Part shown: positions 7,220 through 16,706 of the stretch, piece after piece
Position numbering within the stretch: the first letter of the stretch is position 1
Layout of the letters: each line of letters begins with the position of its first letter
Origin: Propionivibrio sp.
GTDB lineage: Bacteria > Pseudomonadota > Gammaproteobacteria > Burkholderiales > Rhodocyclaceae
Direction: 5' to 3'
Assembly: GCA_017990155.1 (NCBI GenBank)
Contig: JAGNOM010000022.1
Span: forward strand, 1-16,706
DNA length: 16,706 bases
Position numbers and translations under genes: made by a program
Notes under the pieces: generated by a model
Databases searched by the model: none
The model's input: only the letters and a program-made list of their open reading frames with translations
Told to the model about the DNA's origin: nothing

Positions 7220-7858
7220 ATGGAACCGCTACAGGTTCTTTGCTTCGGAGATTCCAACACCTGGGGCTATGCGCCGGTCAGCGCCGATCGTTATCCAGCC
7301 GATGTGCGCTGGACGGGCGTCATGGCCCATCTCCTTGGTGACCGCTTCCATGTCATCGAAGAAGGCCAGAACGGCCGCACGACGGTTTGGGATGATCCGC
7401 TGGAAGGCGGCCACAAGAATGGTCTGGTTTACCTGACGGCGTGTCTGGAAAGCCACCACCCGATTGACCTCGTGATCCTCATGCTGGGAACCAACGATCT
7501 GAAGGCGCGCTTCTCGCTGACGGCGCTGGATATTTCGCTTGGGGCCGAACGGCTGGTGCAGACCATCCAGAAGTCCGTCTGGGGACCGCGCGGGAACGCA
7601 CCGGCCATTCTGCTGGCAGCGCCTCCACCGGTCGATCCGAAGGACGATGCTGCGGAGATGTTTGCCGGGTCGAAAGAAAAGTCCGTCGATCTGGCGCGGC
7701 GCTACGCTGAAGTCGTCACCCGTTGCGGATGTGGCTTGCTGGATGTCGGCAAGATCGTCGCCGTCGATCCCCGGGATGGCATCCACTACAGCCGGGACGC
7801 ACATCGGGAACTCGGGGCCGCCATGGCGAAACGCGTACAGTCGATTTTTCCGGAGTGA
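7220..7858 (+). CDS. SGNH/GDSL-family hydrolase (esterase or thioesterase-like)
   Basis: This 212-residue protein is an SGNH-fold serine hydrolase. The four blocks are in place: block I FGDSNTWG with nucleophile S12, block II EGQNGRTT with G52, block III GTND with N92, and block V DGIHYS with D186 and H189. Members include arylesterases, acyl-CoA thioesterases and carbohydrate esterases; the substrate cannot be told from sequence. I see no signal peptide, so it should be cytoplasmic. The start at 7220 gives a normal N-terminus (MEPLQVLCFGDS), though its ribosome site is weak; a TTG at 7187, inside the ACBP gene, would add 11 residues. The 7-base gap to the ACBP gene suggests translational coupling and a substrate with an acyl group. 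Confidence 0.88.
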   Translation: MEPLQVLCFGDSNTWGYAPVSADRYPADVRWTGVMAHLLGDRFHVIEEGQNGRTTVWDDPLEGGHKNGLVYLTACLESHHPIDLVILMLGTNDLKARFSLTALDISLGAERLVQTIQKSVWGPRGNAPAILLAAPPPVDPKDDAAEMFAGSKEKSVDLARRYAEVVTRCGCGLLDVGKIVAVDPRDGIHYSRDAHRELGAAMAKRVQSIFPE

Positions 7859-7865
7859 TGCCGTG

Positions 7866-7891
7866 CACCACCGTCTTGAATGACGGTGGTG
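7866..7891. terminator. Hairpin between convergent genes
   Basis: A perfect 10-base stem, CACCACCGTC (7866-7875) and GACGGTGGTG (7882-7891), encloses a 6-base loop. It sits in the 40-base gap between the stop codons of the SGNH hydrolase (+) and the acetyltransferase (-), where a two-way terminator is expected. No T run follows on either strand. Confidence 0.6.
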
Positions 7892-7898
7892 GCGAAGC

Positions 7899-8420
7899 TC
7901 AGCCGTCAACGGGGTGCAGCGGCGTCTCCAGCGTGAGCTGGTAGAAGGCGAGGTCGAGCCAGCGGCCGAATTTGAAACCGGCCTGTGTGATTGTTCCCGA
8001 GTGAACAAAACCCAGCCGCGTGTGTAGCGCGATGCTGCCTTCGTTGGTCGCATCGATGCCACCGATCAATAGGTGGATTCCTTGCTCCCGGGCCTTTTCG
8101 ATCAGCGCAGTGAGCAACATCGGACCGTACCCGTGTCCGCGATGTGCGTGGTGTACGTAGACCGAATGTTCGGCGGAGTACTTGAAAGCCGGGAACGCAC
8201 GAAATGTCCCGTAACTGGCAAAACCCAGCAATTCCCCCGCATCGGATTCCAACCCGATCACCGGGAAATTGCCCGCTTCCTTGGTCTTGAACCAGACGAC
8301 CATGCTTTCCGGTGGCCGCGGCTTGTAGTCATAGAGTACCGTCGAATTGACAATCGCCTCGTTGAGGATCGCGAGGATTGATGAGGCGTGGCGCTCAAAA
8401 GTGCAGGAAACGAGCTTCAT
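7899..8420 (-). CDS. GNAT-family N-acetyltransferase, Pat/MnaT-like
   Basis: The 173-residue protein is a GNAT acetyltransferase close to the phosphinothricin/methionine-sulfone acetyltransferase group (Pat, MnaT/YncA), which acetylate amino groups of amino acid analogues with acetyl-CoA. Seen in the sequence: NEAIVNSTVLYDY (20-32), GFASYGTFRAFPAFKYSAEHSVYV (66-89, with E84), the acetyl-CoA loop HRGHGYG (93-99), GGIDATNEGSIALHTRLGF (120-138) and GFKFGRWLDLAFYQL (148-162), the last typical of this subgroup. The start ATG at 8420 has a poor ribosome site. It lies 43 bases after the metallo-hydrolase gene on the same strand and may share its transcript. The true substrate is not known. Confidence 0.9.
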   Translation of the reverse strand: MKLVSCTFERHASSILAILNEAIVNSTVLYDYKPRPPESMVVWFKTKEAGNFPVIGLESDAGELLGFASYGTFRAFPAFKYSAEHSVYVHHAHRGHGYGPMLLTALIEKAREQGIHLLIGGIDATNEGSIALHTRLGFVHSGTITQAGFKFGRWLDLAFYQLTLETPLHPVDG

Positions 8421-8463
8421 GGGTATCGAAAGGCGGAGAAATATCCTGGTTAATCGGCGTTGC

Positions 8464-9309
8464 TCAGAATTCGATTACTGTCCCGACGAATGCCGGAATG
8501 AATCGATCGCCGAATGACTGTTGCAGGCGCGACATCATCTGGAAGCCGGTGCAGTGGTTGGCTGCGACAAAGTCGGGCGCGAATGCCAGCAGTTCGGCGA
8601 TGGTTTGATCCTGCTGCGATCCGGATACCGGCCCGAGGTGCGTGCCTCCGATCCAGCCTTGCAGACGCGCTGCCCCGGTGATGGCGAGGCCGTGCCGGAC
8701 CATGTTCACCAAGCCGGAATGGGTGCAGCCGCTGACGACGACCAGACCCTGGCTTCCTTTGTAAAACAATGCCATATCGTCACTGATTTCGTCCTGACAG
8801 TCGCAGTCGGTCGCGTCGCCATGAACAACCAGTCGGGCGTCTCCGGTTTCGAAGTTTGTGCTTCGCGGCACCGGGCCACTTAACCACATGTCGGGCAATA
8901 TTTCCGTGGGCTCGCGAACCATCCGGAAGTCGGCTCCCAGTGCTTCCAGTTGTTCTCGCCGATGCGGGATTCCGATGAATTTCCTCGTGCCTCCCGAGAC
9001 GGCATACCTCGCCCGGAACGCATCTTTGTGGAGATACAGCGGGAGTGTCTTCCTGGCTTGGGTAAGCAACGGATACAGCCCGCCAGTATGGTCGTAATGC
9101 CCGTGGCTGATTGCGATCAGGTCAATCGAAGCCGGCGATATGCCGAGCAATCCAAGGTTGTGGATGATCGCGGAGGATTGTCCAGTATCAAGGAGAAGCC
9201 GCTTGTTCTGTGTTTCGATCAACATGGATAAACCGTGCTCACCGACGAAGGGCGCACTGGCGCCGATCGGGACACAATTGTCGATCACGACGGTGATTTT
9301 GGCATTCAT
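8464..9309 (-). CDS. Metallo-beta-lactamase-fold hydrolase, COG1237 type
   Basis: This 281-residue protein has the metallo-beta-lactamase fold. The HxHxDH motif is SHGHYDHTGG (H69, H71, D73, H74); other likely metal or active-site residues are H197 in SGCTHSGLVN, H224 in GGTHLG and H252 in ANHCTGF. The combination of GCTHSG, GGTHLG and NHCTG is typical of the group often annotated as 7,8-dihydropterin-6-methyl-4-(beta-D-ribofuranosyl)aminobenzene-phosphate synthase (COG1237), but that name comes from an archaeal pathway and is not evidence for the same reaction here. The frame is open to 9480, but a start there would run across the lexA promoter; the ATG at 9309 gives the normal family N-terminus. 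A C-D-C cluster lies at 169-171. Confidence 0.86.
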   Translation of the reverse strand: MNAKITVVIDNCVPIGASAPFVGEHGLSMLIETQNKRLLLDTGQSSAIIHNLGLLGISPASIDLIAISHGHYDHTGGLYPLLTQARKTLPLYLHKDAFRARYAVSGGTRKFIGIPHRREQLEALGADFRMVREPTEILPDMWLSGPVPRSTNFETGDARLVVHGDATDCDCQDEISDDMALFYKGSQGLVVVSGCTHSGLVNMVRHGLAITGAARLQGWIGGTHLGPVSGSQQDQTIAELLAFAPDFVAANHCTGFQMMSRLQQSFGDRFIPAFVGTVIEF

Positions 9310-9466
9310 GTCAGACGGATTCCGGTAATGGCTCACGAGTAAGGTCTGGGAGACTACTCCCGGGAAAACACGGCTGCAAGACGATTGGTATCCGATCGTC
9401 CGCGCCCCGGATGGATGATCAAGCGCTGGAAAGGGGGTGTGCGGCGCGGATTTGCTTGCAATCCTA

Positions 9467-9498
9467 TTGAGACTGTACAAAAATACAGCTTGTTATAT
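9467..9498 (+). promoter_or_regulatory. lexA promoter
   Basis: TTGAGA at 9467-9472 is a plausible -35; TGTTAT at 9491-9496 (18-base spacing) or TTATAT at 9493-9498 would be the -10. The LexA box fills the space between them. The ribosome binding site GGAGGG (9499-9504) follows at once, so the 5' leader is very short. Confidence 0.6.
9473..9488 (+). promoter_or_regulatory. LexA (SOS) box of lexA
   Basis: CTGTACAAAAATACAG fits the CTGT-N8-ACAG operator of E. coli-type LexA exactly in both half-sites. It lies 24 bases before the lexA start codon and between the likely -35 and -10 boxes, so LexA would repress its own gene until DNA damage triggers its self-cleavage. Confidence 0.92.
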
Positions 9499-9511
9499 GG
9501 AGGGTTAGTCC

Positions 9512-10114
9512 ATGATCAAACTTACGCCGCGACAGCAGGAAATTCTCGATTTCATCCGCAATACGCTCGAGGTGCTTGGGGCGCCTCCAACGCGGGCGGA
9601 AATTTCCAACGCCTTCGGCTTTGCGTCGCATAACGCGGCCGAAGAGCATCTCAAGGCGCTTGCCAAGAAAGGGGCGATCGTCCTGGAGCCCGGTTCGGCG
9701 CGAGGTATTCGACTGGTCGAACAGTTGGGTTTGCCGCTCATAGGCAGCGTTGCCGCTGGAAGCCCGATTCTTGGGGTAGAAAACGTGCAGGCACGGTATG
9801 CGCTGGATTCCAGCCTGTTCAAACCACGAGCGGATTTTCTGCTGCGCGTTCGTGGATTGTCGATGATCAACGCGGGTATTCTGGACGGCGATCTTCTGGC
9901 CGTGCATCGCAGCAGCGAAGCACGCAACGGTCAGATTGTGGTGGCGCGACTGGATGACGATGTGACGGTCAAGCGCTTCCGCCAGCACGGCGACATCATC
10001 GAACTCATCGCCGAAAACCCCGATTACGCCCCGATTGTCGTGGATACGCGCGAGCAGTCCGTGGAGATCGAGGGCATCGCTGTCGGCCTCATCCGCGGCG
10101 GCGAGGCTATGTAG
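9512..10114 (+). CDS. lexA: LexA repressor
   Basis: LexA represses the SOS regulon and cleaves itself when bound to RecA on single-stranded DNA. The 200-residue protein is close to the E. coli protein (202). The winged-helix DNA-binding domain (1-70) contains [19 protein letters not shown] and the recognition segment [16 protein letters not shown]. The cleavage site is A82-G83 in GSVAAGSP. The peptidase dyad is S117 in [14 protein letters not shown] and K154 in DVTVKRF. A GGAGGG ribosome site lies 7 bases before the ATG. A LexA box upstream shows self-control. The gene appears to be monocistronic, with a convergent ankyrin gene after it and no imuA-imuB-dnaE2 or sulA-like neighbour in the window. 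Confidence 0.98.
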   Translation: MIKLTPRQQEILDFIRNTLEVLGAPPTRAEISNAFGFASHNAAEEHLKALAKKGAIVLEPGSARGIRLVEQLGLPLIGSVAAGSPILGVENVQARYALDSSLFKPRADFLLRVRGLSMINAGILDGDLLAVHRSSEARNGQIVVARLDDDVTVKRFRQHGDIIELIAENPDYAPIVVDTREQSVEIEGIAVGLIRGGEAM

Positions 10115-10168
10115 CGAATGGCGTCTCGTCGATGGCAATATCGGTCGCGTTTGTGCGGCAAGCGATCG

Positions 10169-10822
10169 CTATTTCTTTTCCGAATACGCCTTTAGCAGCT
10201 TTGTCGTTATCGGGTGCTGGTTTTGTTCCGCGTAGTCCAAGGGGATCTTGCCGGCGGAATCCTTGCTGAGCGGATCGGCGCCATTTTCAATCAGATACTT
10301 CGACAGTTTTGGTTGTCCGGTCGATGCGGAAAGGTGAAGCACCGTTTGGCCAGATGCCGATTTGACCATGATGTCGGCTTTTTTCTCCAGGAGCAGTTCC
10401 ACTTGCTTTCGCCCACCGGACAGCACGGCGGCATGGAGCGGAGTCATCCCGACATTGTCCGTGGCATTGATGTTCGCACCGTGTTCAAGGAGGAACTCGG
10501 TTGTCTTGAGGCGGCCATAGAACGCGGCCATATGCAGCGGGGTTCTTCCCAGCGCATCCTTGCTGTCGATGTTGGCGCCGGAGTCGAGAAGTGCCTTGAT
10601 TTCGGTGAGGTCGCCCTTGATGGCGGCCTTGGAAATCGCCGGTTCAGCGACCGGTGGCGCTTCGCTTTCGACGGGTGCTTCGATCGTCTTTTCGACCGGC
10701 CGGTTGCATGCCGCAAGTTGTAGTGAAAGCGCGCCAATAATCAGGCTGGCCGCAATTTGATAGATCACTCCGAGGCAGCGACTACGGCCGTCGGAGCGAC
10801 GAACTGTGGTGCGTTGGTTCAT
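10169..10822 (-). CDS. Ankyrin-repeat lipoprotein
   Basis: The 217-residue protein starts with a basic segment (RRSDGRSR), a hydrophobic stretch (about 18-36) and a lipobox LAAC with C39, so it is probably a lipoprotein exported to the periplasm and anchored in a membrane. After a proline- and glutamate-rich linker (40-60) come about four ankyrin repeats (62-212) with the marks GRTPLHMAAFYGR, GMTPLHAAVLSGGR, GQTVLHLSASTGQ and GKIPLDYAEQ, and EHGANINATD-type turns. Ankyrin repeats bind other proteins; no catalytic domain is present. The partner is unknown. The gene is convergent with lexA and divergent from pyrG. The n-region before the hydrophobic core is rather long, but I see no better internal start. 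Confidence 0.85.
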   Translation of the reverse strand: MNQRTTVRRSDGRSRCLGVIYQIAASLIIGALSLQLAACNRPVEKTIEAPVESEAPPVAEPAISKAAIKGDLTEIKALLDSGANIDSKDALGRTPLHMAAFYGRLKTTEFLLEHGANINATDNVGMTPLHAAVLSGGRKQVELLLEKKADIMVKSASGQTVLHLSASTGQPKLSKYLIENGADPLSKDSAGKIPLDYAEQNQHPITTKLLKAYSEKK

Positions 10823-10873
10823 GTATATCTCGGTTTACGGATGGTCTGGGTCAGCGGCAATCATAAACGATAG

Positions 10874-13485
<2,612 letters not shown>

Positions 13486-13533
13486 TCGCTGCTGTGGCGG
13501 GTATCCCGATAGTTGCACACGTATCTTTTGTAA

Positions 13534-14829
<1,296 letters not shown>

Positions 14830-14918
14830 AGAACCGAAGAGCGAGTTCGAAGCAACCGATCCGGGTCATCTCCTCAGGGATGGCTCGGTATTTTTTTCGC
14901 CTCGTTTTCGGTTGATCC

Positions 14919-15239
14919 ATGCGCTGGCTATCCGTCGCCTTAATCGCGCTGATTGCGCTCTTGCAGTATCCGCTGTGGATCGGCAAGGGCGGCTGGCTAC
15001 GCGTTTGGGATGTCGACCGACAGCTACAGTTGCAGAAAGACGGCAACAAGAAGCTTGAAATCAGGAATGCCGGACTTGATGCCGAAGTGCGCGATCTCAA
15101 GCAAGGCTACGATGCCATCGAAGAGCGTGCGCGATACGAGCTCGGTATGATCAAGGAAGGCGAAGTCTTCGTCCAGATTCCGGAGCGGCCGGCCGAGAGA
15201 TCCGCGCAAGGGAATCCGCCGGACCCGGCGGCCGATTGA
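14919..15239 (+). CDS. ftsB: Cell division protein FtsB
   Basis: FtsB is a small bitopic inner-membrane protein that, with FtsL and FtsQ, passes the activation signal to septal wall synthesis. The 106-residue protein has a very short cytoplasmic start (MRW), one membrane helix (about 4-21), a periplasmic coiled coil (about 30-72, with [22 protein letters not shown]) and the conserved tail segment [17 protein letters not shown] (76-92). The last 14 residues are rich in proline and polar residues and look disordered. The ribosome site is weak. It follows eno after an 89-base gap, as in many beta- and gammaproteobacteria. No ispD follows here; the next gene is convergent. Confidence 0.94.
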   Translation: MRWLSVALIALIALLQYPLWIGKGGWLRVWDVDRQLQLQKDGNKKLEIRNAGLDAEVRDLKQGYDAIEERARYELGMIKEGEVFVQIPERPAERSAQGNPPDPAAD

Positions 15240-15244
15240 TGAAT

Positions 15245-15274
15245 GCGAGGGATAGCTGGAGCACTATTCCTCGC
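15245..15274. terminator. Hairpin between convergent ftsB and SIMPL gene
   Basis: GCGAGGGATAG (15245-15255) pairs with CTATTCCTCGC (15264-15274) over 11 positions with one G-U pair and an 8-base loop. It lies in the 47-base gap between two stop codons facing each other, so it probably ends both transcripts. There is no clear T run on either side. Confidence 0.6.
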
Positions 15275-15286
15275 TTCCGGGACCGC

Positions 15287-15991
15287 TTACTCCAGCTCAA
15301 CCTGGCCGGAAATGTTGGCCGTGACCAGCGATTCGCCGGCTTCGATCGGCATCGGTGCCGCTTCCGAGATCGCTGACTTGGCCGCCATGCGGAACATGGG
15401 CTCGGCGATTCTTCCCCCGGTACTCACCGACAGGTGTTTGATCTGGTACGACTTACCCAGCGCATCGGCAACGACCTTGGCTCTCGCCTTGAAAGCGGTA
15501 AGCGCGTCGAGCATTGCTTCGTTTTCCACCTTCTTTCGCGTTTCGGGTGATGGTTGCATGACGAGGCGAGCTACGCCGAGCGACGTTTGCAGCTTCCCGA
15601 TCAACTCGGAAACCGCCGCTGTATCGCCTGATTCGAGCGAGATTTCGGAGCGCATACGCCATGATTCGATTTTTCCCGACTTCGAATAGGTTGGGTAGGT
15701 GCTAGTGTTTCCGCTCTGAACTTTCACGGTTGTGTAGGCTTTTGATACCTTCAGCGCATCCGCGATCACGGCATTGACCTGCCGTGAAAGCTCGCCGAGC
15801 GCGGGGCCGGCCGCTTCAGCCGAGAGCACCGCATAGACCTGATCGTTGGCCGCCGGACGACTGGCTTCTGCGGACAGTTCGACGACGGGCAGCTTTGGCG
15901 TGGCCGGTGTCGAGGTCTGCGCGATGGCGGGACAGGCGGCGATTGCGGCTGCAAGATATACGGTGCGCAACGGCATTTTCAGGTTCAACAT
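15287..15991 (-). CDS. Periplasmic SIMPL-domain (DUF541) protein
   Basis: The 234-residue protein begins with a signal peptide (MLNLKMPLRTVYLAAAIAACPAIAQ) whose likely cut is after residue 24 (AIA-Q). The IAAC at 17-20 is a loose lipobox and a less likely alternative. The rest is a SIMPL/DUF541 domain: ELSAEASRPAANDQVYAVLSAEA near the start, alternating SRQVNAVIADALKV and SYPTYS-like strands, a KARAKVVADALGKSYQIKHLSVSTGG segment, and the final ANISGQVELE strand. SIMPL proteins are periplasmic or outer-membrane proteins of poorly known role, linked in some bacteria to stress tolerance. GGAGG lies 7 bases before the ATG, fixing the start. The gene is convergent with ftsB and divergent from the peroxiredoxin gene. 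Confidence 0.88.
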   Translation of the reverse strand: MLNLKMPLRTVYLAAAIAACPAIAQTSTPATPKLPVVELSAEASRPAANDQVYAVLSAEAAGPALGELSRQVNAVIADALKVSKAYTTVKVQSGNTSTYPTYSKSGKIESWRMRSEISLESGDTAAVSELIGKLQTSLGVARLVMQPSPETRKKVENEAMLDALTAFKARAKVVADALGKSYQIKHLSVSTGGRIAEPMFRMAAKSAISEAAPMPIEAGESLVTANISGQVELE

Positions 15992-16148
15992 CAGTCTTCC
16001 TCCGGTTCAAAGAGTTCGAATCTTTTTGTGATGCCGCGGTCTGTGGTTGCTGTTTGCAAAAAAACAGGCATGATAGGCCGGCATTCCGAGTGGCCATTCT
16101 AGCCCAGCGCTGTTATTGAATTCTTCTATTCGGGCTACTGAAGCTTGG

Positions 16149-16154
16149 TAGAAT
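16149..16154 (+). promoter_or_regulatory. Possible -10 box of the peroxiredoxin gene
   Basis: TAGAAT is a strong -10 hexamer 54 bases before the start codon. No good -35 lies at the usual distance (TTGAAT at 16117-16122 is too far). Transcription would begin near 16161, right at the foot of the leader hairpin. Confidence 0.45.
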
Positions 16155-16162
16155 CCGGGTGA

Positions 16163-16187
16163 CCTCATCGCTCAGAGGCTGATGAGG
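16163..16187 (+). promoter_or_regulatory. Leader hairpin of the peroxiredoxin gene
   Basis: CCTCATC (16163-16169) pairs with GATGAGG (16181-16187) around an 11-base loop. It would form at or next to the 5' end of the mRNA and 9 bases before the AAGGAGG ribosome site at 16197-16203. It may protect the mRNA 5' end or influence translation. It does not match any riboswitch I recognise. Confidence 0.5.
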
Positions 16188-16207
16188 CGGGTAATCAAGG
16201 AGGCACA

Positions 16208-16678
16208 ATGCTGAAAGTTGGACAAGCGGCACCAATGTTCGTCCTCCCCGATGCGGACATGGAGGACATCGACATTGCCCAGTTTCGCGGCAACAAGAAT
16301 GTCATTCTGTTCTTCTACCCAAGAGACGACACACCGACCTGTACGCTCGAAGCCACCGATTTTTCGGACCATGAGGACGAGTTCTCACGGCACGGTTGCA
16401 CCGTGATCGGTATCAGTCGTGATGACTGCCTCAAGCATGCCGAATTCCGCGACAAGCACGGAATCTCGGTGCGGCTCCTCTCCGATGCCGAAGGGGTGGC
16501 TTGCAAGCAGTACGGTGTGTGGCAGGCGAAGGAAGTGGATGGCGTCAAGAAACACGGCATCGTGCGCTCGACCTTCGTCATTGACAAACAGGGCATCCTC
16601 CGAGTCGCGTTGTACGGAGTGACTGCCAAGGGCCACGCGCTTGAGATCTTGCGCGAGGTTAAGGAACTCAATTCATGA
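16208..16678 (+). CDS. Thiol peroxidase of the BCP/PrxQ family
   Basis: The 156-residue protein is a PrxQ/BCP peroxiredoxin, a cytoplasmic enzyme that reduces hydrogen peroxide and organic peroxides with a thiol. The active-site segment is FFYPRDDTPTCTLEATDFSD with peroxidatic cysteine C45, and the conserved VIGISRDD and STFVIDKQGILR follow. Typical BCP proteins have a resolving cysteine five residues after the first (GCTxEAC); here that position is T50. Other cysteines are C64, C74 and C99, none at the helix position used by the other PrxQ type. It may be a 1-Cys enzyme or use an unusual partner cysteine. AAGGAGG lies just before the ATG. The stop overlaps the next start as ATGA. Confidence 0.93.
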   Translation: MLKVGQAAPMFVLPDADMEDIDIAQFRGNKNVILFFYPRDDTPTCTLEATDFSDHEDEFSRHGCTVIGISRDDCLKHAEFRDKHGISVRLLSDAEGVACKQYGVWQAKEVDGVKKHGIVRSTFVIDKQGILRVALYGVTAKGHALEILREVKELNS

Positions 16679-16706
16679 ATATGCAAGTTGTAAAGAACTC
16701 CGTAGT
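16675..16706 (+). CDS. Start of an unidentified gene, cut by the window edge
   Basis: An ATG at 16675 overlaps the peroxiredoxin stop as ATGA and the frame stays open to the end of the window (MNMQVVKNSV). AAGGA at 16661-16665 is a fair ribosome site 9 bases before it. A second ATG at 16681 is also in frame. Ten codons are too few to identify the product. Confidence 0.45.
   Translation, partial: MNMQVVKNSV

Noticed and set aside
9310..9480. N-terminal extension of the metallo-hydrolase by 57 codons
   Set aside because: It would start within the lexA operator and promoter region and its sequence does not look like the family; the ATG at 9309 is better.
10112..10169. Inverted TAGCGA/TCGCTA pair and a GCGATCGC palindrome between lexA and the ankyrin gene
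   Set aside because: The arms are short and about 45 bases apart; a chance match in G+C-rich DNA is likely.

Overview
The window is a stretch of chromosome from a Gram-negative proteobacterium, most likely a betaproteobacterium. The gene order pyrG-kdsA-eno-ftsB, the pair rnr-rlmB, an Escherichia coli-type LexA with a CTGT-N8-ACAG box, lipopolysaccharide (KDO) synthesis and a high G+C content all fit. An order such as Rhodocyclales is plausible, but I cannot prove it from the sequence alone. Almost all of the DNA is ordinary housekeeping sequence. I see no CRISPR array, insertion sequence, prophage gene, rRNA or riboswitch that I can support.

Left part (1-3185, + strand): a tightly spaced uronate operon. 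The tail of a KdgF-like cupin protein is followed by kduI, kduD and uxaC with gaps of 11, 11 and 20 bases. KdgF, KduI and KduD turn unsaturated uronates, released by polysaccharide lyases from pectin or similar polymers, into 2-keto-3-deoxygluconate. UxaC brings in free glucuronate or galacturonate. A strong hairpin follows uxaC. Next comes a 433-base interval (3186-3618) that holds a tRNA-Leu(CAG) gene on the minus strand with its own terminator and promoter; the promoter overlaps the start of rnr.

Middle (3619-9309): rnr (RNase R) and rlmB (23S rRNA 2'-O-methyltransferase) serve RNA decay and ribosome maturation. An acyl-CoA-binding protein gene is coupled to a GDSL/SGNH hydrolase gene. On the minus strand, facing them, lie a GNAT acetyltransferase and a metallo-beta-lactamase-fold hydrolase.

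Right part (9310-16706): lexA with a LexA box inside its own promoter; a convergent ankyrin-repeat lipoprotein gene; then pyrG-kdsA-eno-ftsB. PyrG makes CTP, enolase makes phosphoenolpyruvate, and KdsA uses phosphoenolpyruvate to make KDO-8-phosphate, whose product is later activated with CTP, so three neighbours feed one lipopolysaccharide pathway. FtsB is a divisome protein. A periplasmic SIMPL-domain protein is convergent with ftsB. The window ends with a PrxQ/BCP peroxiredoxin gene, whose leader carries a hairpin, and the first codons of an overlapping gene.

I did not find a clearly new system. The points most worth a second look are the metal-type KdsA, the ACBP-SGNH hydrolase pair, the tRNA promoter embedded in the rnr start, the ankyrin lipoprotein and the peroxiredoxin that lacks the usual resolving cysteine.
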